A stretch of DNA of 28,855 bases from the NCBI GenBank assembly GCA_002817055.1, contig MUCU01000074.1, positions 1-28,855 on the forward strand, read 5' to 3'. Position numbers and translations under genes: made by a program. This DNA is from SAR202 cluster bacterium Io17-Chloro-G7 (lineage in GTDB: Bacteria; Chloroflexota; Dehalococcoidia; UBA3495). The notes beneath the pieces are model-generated. The model saw only the letters and a list, made by a program, of their open reading frames with translations. It searched no databases and was not told where the DNA came from. This document shows positions 22,886-28,855 of the stretch, one piece after another. How positions within the stretch are numbered: the first letter of the stretch is position 1; every line of letters starts with the position of its first letter.

Positions 22886-23917
22886 ATGGCAATACCGGAT
22901 GAGAATCTGTGGGACTACGATGCCGTAACTGCGGGACAGGCCGGCACCACCACTGTAGTTGAATTGACGGAAGAAAATATTGCCATGTATGTGGAGATTG
23001 CCCAGAACCCGGACCCCCGATATCAGAGGTCCGGCTCGGAACAGCACTCCACCCGGCCATTGGTTGCAATGCCCACCATGGTCCTCACCTACGCGCCCTT
23101 GCTGCGGGAAAACATCGCTGAGAACTGCGGCTTCGTTGCGTTGGAGGAGTCCACGATGGCCCGGCGGCAGACCCCCTTCGCCAAGTGTGAGATCCGATGG
23201 CATCGGCTCGCAGAGGCAGGGGACACGATTACAGGCAGCCGTAGGGTGTTGGAGAAGTACGAGCGCCGAGGAAGCAGGTTCGTTACCTTCGGCGTGTCGG
23301 CGGTGAACCAAAGCGAACAACTCGTGGCCGAATACGACTACACCTGCATCTTTGAATATGCCAAGGGTCAGCGGCAGATGCCTCAAGACCAAACCGACTC
23401 AACCAGCCCGGTATCCGATAATGCGCCAGAGCCAATGCCTGGAGCGCAGACACCTCAGCCACGTCTTCTGACTTTCGGCGATATTGCAGTGGGAGACCAG
23501 TTGGTGAGCCTTACGGTGACCGAAAGCGAGGAGATCATTCTCAAGAAGAATGACTTCCGGTTGGCGGGAAAGCACCGGGCCAGTAATATCCACACCGACG
23601 AAGAGTTCGCCAAACAGAATATCTTTGGGGAAGCGGTCAACTCAGGGCCAGCGACGATGTCTTACGTAGACCAGATGTTGCAGCTTTCCTTCCCACTCGA
23701 GGCGTTCTACGGTGGAGGAAGCCTTCTCATGCGAGCCATAACGCCCTTCCGCACCACCGACATAGTGACCTTCGAGGGAGAAATTACGGAGAAGCGTCCC
23801 CACTCCCCGGATTCTCCCCTTAGCCAGGGCGGTGTAGTCTCTTGCCGGGTTAAAGGTCTTAACCAGCGGGGCGACCTCGTCTGCCTGGCCGACGCGACGA
23901 TGGTTATGCCAGGGTAG
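22886..23917 (+). CDS. MaoC-like double-hotdog acyl-CoA dehydratase-family protein
   Basis: This 343-residue protein looks like two fused hotdog domains of the MaoC/FAS1A type. The N-terminal one runs from ELTEENIAMYVEIAQNPDPRY to VAEYDYTCIFEY. The C-terminal one starts near LTFGDIAVGDQL and contains NIHTDEEFAKQNIFGEAVNSGP, the family position of the hydratase active site. Relatives hydrate enoyl-CoA or enoyl-ACP type substrates. Domains are joined by a Pro/Gln/Ser-rich linker (about 157-192). A short insert SPDSPLSQGG (about 308-317), encoded by a palindrome-like DNA element, sits in the last sheet. Shine-Dalgarno AAGGA lies 9 nt before ATG 22886. Confidence 0.88.
   Translation: MAIPDENLWDYDAVTAGQAGTTTVVELTEENIAMYVEIAQNPDPRYQRSGSEQHSTRPLVAMPTMVLTYAPLLRENIAENCGFVALEESTMARRQTPFAKCEIRWHRLAEAGDTITGSRRVLEKYERRGSRFVTFGVSAVNQSEQLVAEYDYTCIFEYAKGQRQMPQDQTDSTSPVSDNAPEPMPGAQTPQPRLLTFGDIAVGDQLVSLTVTESEEIILKKNDFRLAGKHRASNIHTDEEFAKQNIFGEAVNSGPATMSYVDQMLQLSFPLEAFYGGGSLLMRAITPFRTTDIVTFEGEITEKRPHSPDSPLSQGGVVSCRVKGLNQRGDLVCLADATMVMPG
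23801..23834 (+). repeat. Degenerate palindromic element in frame in the MaoC gene
   Basis: The stretch has TCTCCCCTTAGCCAGGGCGG preceded by CTCCCCGGAT. It aligns by eye to the gcvPB element (CTCCCCATCAT then CCCCCCTTGGCAAGGGGGG). It encodes SPDSPLSQGG, close to SPSSPLGKGG in gcvPB. Confidence 0.5.
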
Positions 23918-23931
23918 ACCGCATTAATTGA

Positions 23932-24170
23932 TCAAGCTACATTCTGCATCTTGGTGGCAAAGTCACGCCCAGAAGTTGGCGGGGGTAAAGGCTTTCCGTC
24001 ATCTCGATACAGTTCAATTGCCACCTCGAAGGCTTGGCATAACTCATCAAATACTTTCTTTTCGTCACTCCCGTGGCGACCTCCAAAATCAAGCCAGGAG
24101 CATTTCCAACGTAGCACTGGTCCTCTTCCGACCATTCTACGATTTTGACGTACTTGGCACTGTCCTTCAT
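23932..24170 (-). pseudogene. hicB: Frameshifted hicB antitoxin gene (second hicAB pair)
   Basis: From ATG 24170 the frame reads MKDSAKYVKIVEWSEEDQCY and VGNAPGLI, a clear HicB opening. Near 24092 (ATTTTGG) the family sequence switches frame and continues GGRHGSDEKKVFDELCQ and GKPLPPPTSG to TGA 23932-23934. Adding one base (for example a fifth T) gives a normal 79-residue HicB of the membrane-independent type. The ATG overlaps the hicA stop (ATGA). Confidence 0.85.
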
Positions 24171-24363
24171 TTCCCCGCCTCCTGGATAGCAAGCTGTACG
24201 GTGCGAATCTGGTAATGTTTAGCGTCATCACTGAGCCTACCAGAAATAGTAACCGGTTTCGCCACTGGGGGTGAACAAGATTCCTGTGGCTACCTTGGCC
24301 TCCCCGGTTTACAAAGCCTGCCCGCTCGAGTTCGGATATAAGCACTCTAACTTTGGGTGGGAT
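24167..24363 (-). pseudogene. hicA: Decayed hicA toxin gene: lost start codon and frameshift
   Basis: Homology starts at an ATC codon (24363-24361) where an ATG is expected, reading PPKVRVLISELERAGFVNRG and GQGSHRNLVHP with the catalytic His intact. After the CCCCC run near 24270 the frame must shift, continuing VAKPVTISGRLSDDAKHYQI and RTVQLAIQEAGK to TGA 24167-24169. One added base restores a 65-residue HicA. Start-codon loss plus frameshift argue for real decay. It lies 15 nt downstream of a HepT fragment. Confidence 0.85.
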
Positions 24364-24378
24364 TAGTTCAGCCCTCGC

Positions 24379-24540
24379 CTACCCCTCTCCTTGCATGTCC
24401 AACACCTGTTGCAGCAATGGAATCAGCGGGGGGAGGTCGTCATGAATGGTCCTCCATATGGTGGAGAGATTTACCCGGTCATATTCGTGGGCAACCAGGT
24501 TGCGCATTGCACGCATGTCAGCCCAACCGTGAAAGTATCC
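24379..24540 (-). pseudogene. HepT (HEPN) C-terminal fragment
   Basis: The 53 residues before TAG 24379-24381 read WADMRAMRNLVAHEYDRVNL followed by TIHDDLPPLIPLLQQVL. That is the HEPN ribonuclease motif RNxxxH plus the Tyr of HepT toxins. The N-terminal half is missing: upstream lies the SEC-C gene, whose stop TAG is in frame with this fragment. It is a remnant of a MntA-HepT pair disrupted by rearrangement. Confidence 0.85.
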
Positions 24541-25350
24541 CTATTTGCTTAGACAGCATTTCTTGTATTTTTTCGCGCTTCCGCAAGGGCACAGCTCATT
24601 CCTGCCGATTTTTCGGGTTTTCAGGCGTTGTGGGAAATCAGACTCCTCCAGCAGGGCTAAAATCTGGTTTCTCAGAGGGGATGAACGTGCAGGGGTGGAC
24701 CGGTGCTCTCTTACCTTAAGTCTTATCTCAGCATCTTCTAAGTCCCCGGCAACCATCAAATCGACGACATCGTCGTCGAATGCTTGTCCAATAAGGGGTA
24801 ATGATTCAATGGACTGGAGGTCGACTAAATTGTTAATTAGGACGGCGTTCAGCGTCGGATCATTGTCTCGATAACACTCCAACTGGTTTAGCAAAGCCAG
24901 CGAACACGGCTCTTTGGCCCCGGGATAGGCAATGCCTATCCGCTCAATACTTTCGGCTGCGGCTATGAGGGCAAATAATGCATGTGAGTCTTCAGCCAAA
25001 TAGCCAGCTAGCGCTGGAACAGCCGGTGGCCCTAACATCTGATAGACGATTGGGAGTTCCTCGCCAACCCAGTCAACATGCTCCAATTCATGGAACAGCC
25101 GCATCAATGGTTCAATCGCCTCCTCCGCATGAAGCTGTCCAAGGCCACGCCAGGCATGCATGGGGGCCCAAACCTCCAGGCTATCGGAATCAGCCCAGTT
25201 AAGCTCTTCGTCCGTGGCCATTCTGATTAATTCCGGGATATGCTCCCGTGTGAAGCCCAGTTCCAGGTAATTCGGCCATTCTCCACTATCAAGGCAATCC
25301 CCGTAGCTCAGCAGCATTGACACAGGTTCCGCATACGTAGTCCTCATCAT
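24541..25350 (-). CDS. SEC-C zinc-motif protein with DUF1186/HEAT-like helical domain
   Basis: The 269-residue protein has a helical repeat-like body (for example SLEVWAPMHAWRGLGQLHAE and AVPALAGYLAEDSHALFALI) similar to DUF1186 proteins. It ends in a SEC-C motif: CPCGS (254-258) and KYKKCC (261-266), the Cys-rich zinc-binding tail found at the end of SecA and many unrelated proteins. Function is unknown; protein-protein interaction is plausible. Start MM at 25350 is reasonable but has no strong Shine-Dalgarno. It is embedded among decayed toxin-antitoxin genes and appears intact. Confidence 0.85.
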   Translation of the reverse strand: MMRTTYAEPVSMLLSYGDCLDSGEWPNYLELGFTREHIPELIRMATDEELNWADSDSLEVWAPMHAWRGLGQLHAEEAIEPLMRLFHELEHVDWVGEELPIVYQMLGPPAVPALAGYLAEDSHALFALIAAAESIERIGIAYPGAKEPCSLALLNQLECYRDNDPTLNAVLINNLVDLQSIESLPLIGQAFDDDVVDLMVAGDLEDAEIRLKVREHRSTPARSSPLRNQILALLEESDFPQRLKTRKIGRNELCPCGSAKKYKKCCLSK

Positions 25351-25631
25351 TCCGCCCCCTCACCCTCGATTGACTATTTGGCGCCTAAGCAAAGCATAGA
25401 CAAACCGGTCACTTGGATCACTTGAGTGATCATTACCTCCTCTGGTCAGCCTGGCCGAGTCTCTAGAAGTTCCTGCGGCGTCATGGCAACCTCAAATCCG
25501 GGATCGAAGCCGCATAGGGCGGTTCGGGTGCGCCCATATTTCCGGCTTTTTCCTCGACCATCCTATCTTCAGTAAAACGCCGCTACACCTTCGGTAGGGT
25601 TTCGCTTATCTCCTGGGCGCGTGGGGAGCCC
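25351..25631. other. Intergenic region with inverted repeat upstream of the SEC-C gene
   Basis: GATCACT (25416-25422) and AGTGATC (25425-25431) form a perfect 7-bp dyad with a 2-nt centre, a good operator shape about 65 nt upstream of the SEC-C start. A 19-codon reading frame (25433-25374, minus) starts in it behind AGGAGG at only 2 nt spacing. No larger gene is visible. Confidence 0.45.
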
Positions 25632-25883
25632 TCACCCCATGAGCTCCACCACCTCCAAATCAGGCAGCCGGTTCTCAGACAGGTTTGGGCGCTCGAATAC
25701 CCCTTCCAGGCAACATTCGTTGGCCTCGCTGATAAGGCTCTTTCTTGTAACGTCTCTTAACAACTTCCGTGTAGCGGGACCGGATGCCAAGAATTTCTTG
25801 TCCGCCTGATTGTATGCCACTGCGTGACTCACCCCTGTCCATCCAGTTCCGGCCCATGCCGCCAATTGACCGAAGTTAGCCAC
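25632..25883 (-). CDS. Unrecognised 83-residue protein downstream of hepT
   Basis: I do not recognise this short protein, which begins (GTG) MANFGQLAAWAGTGWTGVSH and has a charged C-terminal half (RKLLRDVTRKSLISEANECC). Its start overlaps the 3' end of the hepT frame by 8 nt. That supports a real, translationally coupled gene, although AAGGAG abuts the start codon. It could be a third toxin-antitoxin component or a chance frame in decaying DNA. Confidence 0.4.
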   Translation of the reverse strand: MANFGQLAAWAGTGWTGVSHAVAYNQADKKFLASGPATRKLLRDVTRKSLISEANECCLEGVFERPNLSENRLPDLEVVELMG

Positions 25884-26238
25884 CTCCTTCCAACTCCAAC
25901 ACTTGTTCCAGCAAGGGAATCAAGGGTGGAAGGTCGTGCTGAATAGTGTCCCAGACAATCGTCAGGTTCACTCCGAAGTAGGAATGAATTAGCTCATTTC
26001 GCATCGCTCTCGACTGATTCCAAGGAATATTAGGAGCCGCGGATTCAACCTATTGCGGTATATGCCTAGCCGCTTCACCCATAATTTCGAAGTTTCTTAC
26101 CACTGCGTCAATTGTCCGCTGCTCCTGGCAAAACTCCTCATAAGTTAGCCCGGCGGTGTAGCTCTGGATCCGACTAATTGCCTCCAGGATATCTTCGATG
26201 CGGAAACGCCAATCCCGATGCAGCACGTACCGCCTCAC
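25876..26238 (-). pseudogene. hepT: HepT-like HEPN toxin interrupted by an amber codon
   Basis: From GTG 26238 the frame gives RDWRFRIEDILEAISRIQSY, then YEEFCQEQRTIDAVVRNFEI and AARHIPQ, a HepT N-terminus. TAG 26050-26052 then stops it at codon 63. Downstream, the same frame continues for 57 codons (IPWNQSRAMRNELIHSYFG) with the HEPN catalytic motif Arg80, Asn81, His85 and Tyr87, ending TAA 25876-25878. Since relatives carry Pro-Glu-Val near here, a GAG-to-TAG change is the simplest cause. The truncated product lacks the ribonuclease site. It overlaps the 3' end of the mntA frame by 65 nt. Confidence 0.85.
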
Positions 26239-26566
26239 TTAGGATTGTGTCACGCAGAGCAGGATGTAAGGAATCTTCTGTAACCAGATCCACTGGGCAA
26301 CCGAGGATCCGTCCAAGGTACTGCTTGACCTCGACAAACCTGAACAGCCCGAAAGGCCGCTCAAATTCACCAATCAGATCAACATCGCTGCCCGGCCCGG
26401 AGTCCCCCCGGGCCACTGAGCCAAACACGGCTAAAGACTTGACGCCTTGGGCTTTCAGTTCGGCTTTATTTTCCGCCAAGATTCTTCGCACATCCTCCAA
26501 ACGCAAGGGTTTTCTGGGGCCTGCTTGCTCCGGGCCTGTTTGTTCCTGGGGCGCCTTCTGGCTCAT
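26174..26566 (-). CDS. mntA: MntA-type minimal nucleotidyltransferase antitoxin
   Basis: The 130-residue protein carries the nucleotidyltransferase signature GSVARGDSGPGSDVDL (49-64), with the two catalytic Asp in SDVDL. It also has a C-terminal third acidic strand near GCPVDLVTEDSLHPALRD. MntA antitoxins AMPylate a tyrosine of HepT to silence it. Here the partner HepT is interrupted, so MntA may be an orphan. The last 20 or so residues (after SEAVRAAS) are longer than usual and overlap the hepT frame. ATG 26566 has AGGA 9 nt upstream, and three 15-bp repeats lie just further upstream. Confidence 0.92.
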   Translation of the reverse strand: MSQKAPQEQTGPEQAGPRKPLRLEDVRRILAENKAELKAQGVKSLAVFGSVARGDSGPGSDVDLIGEFERPFGLFRFVEVKQYLGRILGCPVDLVTEDSLHPALRDTILSEAVRAASGLAFPHRRYPGGN

Positions 26567-26590
26567 GCCAAATTATCCTGTGTCCTTACC

Positions 26591-26635
26591 ATTAAATTCC
26601 GGAGGATCAAATCCTGGAGCATCAAATCCTGGTGG
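26591..26635 (-). repeat. Three tandem 15-bp repeats upstream of mntA
   Basis: Units at 26591-26605, 26606-26620 and 26621-26635 read ATTAAATTCCGGAGG, ATCAAATCCTGGAGC and ATCAAATCCTGGTGG on the plus strand. They start 24 nt upstream of the mntA ATG, where an autoregulatory operator or promoter would sit. Confidence 0.85.
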
Positions 26636-26670
26636 TCATCAGTCCACCGCGATATTGTTCAGCCACGCGC

Positions 26671-27093
26671 TTACCGCAGCCTTCCATACACCCGGTCCGG
26701 CTTCACAAAAACCACCACGGCGTCTTGCTTCACCATTGCCTCGTCGTATTCTTCCCAATCCGGGTGGTCTTTGTCGCCGCAAGCCCGGAACACCTCCCTT
26801 AGCAGCACACGGAACTCTTCTGCCGGGGTGTTGTGATAGTCCTTCAACTCGGCTTTTCCTTCGACGATTATGTGTTCACGCCAATCGTTGTCCACCGCCA
26901 TCACAGTGCATTGGGGGTTGCGCCGAAGGTTACGGGTCTTGGCCGATTTCCCCCATACAATTACAAAGGCTGCATTCCCCTGGTAGGCGCCACATACTAC
27001 GATGCTGGTGTGGCTTGCGCCGTTGGCTTGATATGTGGATATGACTCCACGGTGGTTTTTCTCCATGAAAGGGCGCGCGTCCTCGAAATTCAT
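26671..27093 (-). CDS. PPOX-class (split-barrel) F420/FMN-dependent protein
   Basis: The 140-residue protein begins MNFEDARPFMEKNHRGVIST and shows YQGNAAFVIVWGKSAKTRNL, RRNPQCTVMAV and WREHIIVEGKAEL, the cofactor-binding strands of the pyridoxamine-phosphate-oxidase-like split barrel. It is distinct in sequence from the paralogue at 10367-10783. Likely an F420- or FMN-dependent reductase; substrate unknown. ATG 27093 is preferred over the in-frame ATG 27123 because AGAGGTGA precedes it at good spacing and the family starts here. It is transcribed toward mntA, with 104 nt between them. Confidence 0.87.
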   Translation of the reverse strand: MNFEDARPFMEKNHRGVISTYQANGASHTSIVVCGAYQGNAAFVIVWGKSAKTRNLRRNPQCTVMAVDNDWREHIIVEGKAELKDYHNTPAEEFRVLLREVFRACGDKDHPDWEEYDEAMVKQDAVVVFVKPDRVYGRLR

Positions 27094-27470
27094 TCCATCA
27101 CCTCTACTATTTCTAGATCCCATTATTTGGCAAATGCTCTGGGTAACATCCCAAATCCTTCAACTCATCGCCTATTATGCCATTATTGCCTGGTTGATTG
27201 TAGACCTTGAGCTATCCATAGCCTGTATTCGCACCTTGCTGATAGACCTTTATGGGATGGCTTAACCCTGGACCGGGCCAAGGTCAGGCCGAAATGTGCT
27301 ACATTAAGCACAATGCCGAAACACAATGTTGAGGGACGGGACGTTGCCTATAAAGCCGTCCCAACACCCGCAATGACGGTCTGCAGGGCGAACTGACAGA
27401 ACGGGCCGCTACCCAGAACGGGCCGCTACACTGAGAACCAGGAGCACGTGGAATTATCAAAACCGGGCAA
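27094..27470. other. Divergent intergenic region with a 16-bp tandem duplication
   Basis: No gene is evident. CAGAACGGGCCGCTAC occurs at 27397-27412 and 27414-27429, perfect copies with one base between (period 17). The aldo/keto reductase start follows about 40 nt later. No clear promoter is recognised. Confidence 0.7.
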
Positions 27471-28277
27471 GTGGAACTGCTAGAGTTGGGGAAAACCGGC
27501 GTAATGATTCCAGAAGTAGGGCTGGGGACATGGAAATACACCGGCGGAGAAGCGCCGTTACGCCGGGGAATCGAGCTTGGCGCTTACCTGATAGATACGG
27601 CGGAAATGTACCGCAACGAAGACCGGGTCGGCCAAGCGATTAAAGGGTTGCGGGAACAAGTATTTCTGGCTACCAAAGTCTTGGGCAGCAACCTCCGCCA
27701 CGACCAAGTTCTGCGCGCTGCCGATACCAGCCTGCGCTCGCTGAACGTGGACCATATAGACCTATATCAGATTCATTGGCCCAACCACAGCGTTCCCATC
27801 AAAGAGACCATGGAAGCCATGGCAAAACTGGTGGAAAATGGCTCGGTCAAGTACGTGGGTGTGAGCAATTTCTCCAAGCGGGAACTCCAAGAGGCCCAAG
27901 ATTCAATGCCTAACATCCCCATCGTTTCCAACCAAGTGCTTTATCATCTAAAGCGCCGGGACATTGAGCGTGAGCTTTTGCCTTACTGCCAAGAGAATGG
28001 GATAACCATCATGGCCTACACTCCCTTGGCGGATGGCTCGTTGACCGGAAAGTCCCGGGTGCGGCGTGACAACCGGCTAAATACGCTGGAGCGGGTGGCC
28101 AACGAGGCAGGAAAGACCATGGCGCAAGTTGCCCTTAATTGGTGCACCTCGCATCCTAACGTAATGGTGATTCCTAAGTCCAACAGCGTGGACCGCACGG
28201 TGGAGAACTGCGGCGCTTCAGGGTGGAGGCTATCTCCCGGGCAGATCGCGGCGCTGGATGAATCGTTCAAGCCCTGA
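27471..28277 (+). CDS. Aldo/keto reductase
   Basis: This 268-residue NADPH-dependent TIM-barrel reductase has the complete catalytic tetrad: Asp42 and Tyr47 in DTAEMY, Lys69 in ATKV, and His102 in YQIHWPN. The cofactor-binding end is seen in NVMVIPKSNSVDRTVEN. It is close to the 2,5-diketo-gluconate reductase-like branch in size and motifs; the physiological substrate is not clear. GTG 27471 is the only in-frame start that keeps the whole first strand (MELLELGKTGVMIPEVGLGT); its Shine-Dalgarno is weak. Confidence 0.95.
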   Translation: MELLELGKTGVMIPEVGLGTWKYTGGEAPLRRGIELGAYLIDTAEMYRNEDRVGQAIKGLREQVFLATKVLGSNLRHDQVLRAADTSLRSLNVDHIDLYQIHWPNHSVPIKETMEAMAKLVENGSVKYVGVSNFSKRELQEAQDSMPNIPIVSNQVLYHLKRRDIERELLPYCQENGITIMAYTPLADGSLTGKSRVRRDNRLNTLERVANEAGKTMAQVALNWCTSHPNVMVIPKSNSVDRTVENCGASGWRLSPGQIAALDESFKP

Positions 28278-28471
28278 TCTCCGGGATGCAGTCGGTGGCT
28301 TTGGTCCATCGAAACCTGCGATTCTTGTTCCGGTAACCAATCAGGTCAAACAACCAAACGGGCGACAGAGCCATACCCTGGCATTGGCGATACCGGACTT
28401 TCAGAGGTTCGTATGAGCACTGGCAACAGCAACGGATTAGCCGCCGGATCTATTAATTTAGAATCCGGTAA

Positions 28472-28789
28472 CCCGACGGCTCCATAGTAGATCTGGCCGG
28501 GACCGGATCCAACGTGCCCAACGGCGGCACAGGCCAGAGCTTAGAGACTTCAATGCAGGGCATCTACTTCCCCACCTACGTGGTGGAAGCTAATCCGGGC
28601 CTAAAGTCGGTCCTGGATCTGCCCGATTACATCGATCTTTTCACCGACCCTGAGGATTCCAGCAAGGGAGTGGTGGTCAACTGCATTATTGGCTGGAACT
28701 GCCAGAAAATTATCCGCGCTAAATGGCATGCCTACGGTCTTAACGATACCTTCAACCTGTTATACCAACTCTGCTTAAAAGCTTCGTGA
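28472..28789 (+). pseudogene. OpuAC-type (glycine betaine/choline) ABC transporter substrate-binding protein fragment
   Basis: The open stretch from 28472 (after TAA 28469-28471) reads PDGSIVDLAGTGSNVPNGG, then YFPTYVVEANPGLKSVLDLP and DPEDSSKGVVVNCIIGWNC, very like the middle of OpuAC/ProX-type periplasmic binding proteins. Full proteins are about 300 residues with a signal peptide; here there is neither signal nor N-terminal lobe, and no start codon with a Shine-Dalgarno (GTG 28514 is internal). The C-terminus diverges after AYGLNDTFN and stops at 28789. It is most likely a degraded remnant; 66 nt remain to the window edge. Confidence 0.75.
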
Positions 28790-28855
28790 ATAGGCTGTGG
28801 GAAGTTGCTCGAAAGCCTGCTTGATCCAGTCCCACCCAACCAGCCGCTTCAAGCG

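Noticed and set aside
25374..25433. 19-codon leader peptide upstream of the SEC-C gene
   Set aside because: The Shine-Dalgarno is only 2 nt from the ATG and there is no attenuator-like hairpin; chance is more likely.
25450..25600. Protein-like minus-strand stretch with CGFDPGFEVAMTPQELLETR
   Set aside because: The frame is closed on both sides within about 40 codons and not recognisable; at most a degraded remnant.
26050..26052. Amber codon in hepT as pyrrolysine
   Set aside because: The position is not catalytic in HepT, the surrounding region is full of decayed genes, and no pyl genes are seen; a nonsense mutation is simpler.

Overview
The window reads as a piece of bacterial chromosome with moderately high GC, dense housekeeping and catabolic genes, and several decayed accessory patches. 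Gene content suggests a free-living Chloroflexota-type organism (Dehalococcoidia/SAR202-like): an Ycf45/SpoIIIAA-type ATPase next to dTMP kinase, split glycine dehydrogenase gcvPA/gcvPB, PdxS/PdxT vitamin B6 synthesis, and many crotonase, acyl-CoA-dehydrogenase-like, luciferase-like and MaoC-type enzymes. The taxon is an inference from gene style only; no marker gene such as rRNA is present.

Layout. At 140-2250 (+) lie a crotonase-fold enzyme and an acyl-CoA-dehydrogenase-like flavoenzyme. At 2443-2727 (+) is the most notable gene: a 94-residue SelW/Rdx-type selenoprotein. Its in-frame TGA (2485-2487) forms a CxxU motif, with a SECIS-like hairpin just downstream, its own promoter, and a bidirectional terminator shared with tmk. 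At 7795-2797 (-) a probable operon reads pdxS, pdxT, a GNAT-like protein, an ATPase/R3H-type protein and tmk; a consensus promoter sits at 8021-8050 with a roughly 220-nt leader. tRNA-Phe(GAA) is at 8274-8349. A 3'-truncated group II intron remnant (8445-9176, -) lies directly behind a terminator hairpin. From 9305 to 13005 come a luciferase-like oxidoreductase, a PPOX-fold protein, a TIM-barrel isomerase and a CrtC/AttH-type lipoprotein.

At 13006-15416 is a more AT-rich accessory patch. It holds an unrecognised 246-residue protein translationally coupled to a frameshifted PIN nuclease, and a small protein resembling a RiPP leader. After an SDR gene, 16413-20971 (+) encodes the glycine cleavage proteins T, H, P1 and P2 without lpd. 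An intact hicBA pair, a 3-hydroxyisobutyrate-dehydrogenase-type enzyme and a double-hotdog MaoC protein follow.

At 23932-26566 (-) is a toxin-antitoxin graveyard: a hicAB pair with a lost start codon and frameshifts, a HepT C-terminal fragment, a SEC-C protein, a small ORF, a HepT gene cut by an amber codon before its HEPN active site, and an intact MntA-type nucleotidyltransferase. The right end carries a second PPOX protein, an aldo/keto reductase and a degraded glycine-betaine-type (OpuAC) substrate-binding protein fragment.

Two genome-scale patterns cut across the genes. First, 12-19 bp tandem duplications recur in coding and non-coding DNA, and those inside genes are always a multiple of 3. 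Second, GC-rich palindromic elements occur between genes and apparently also in frame inside gcvPB and the MaoC gene, reminiscent of Rickettsia palindromic elements.
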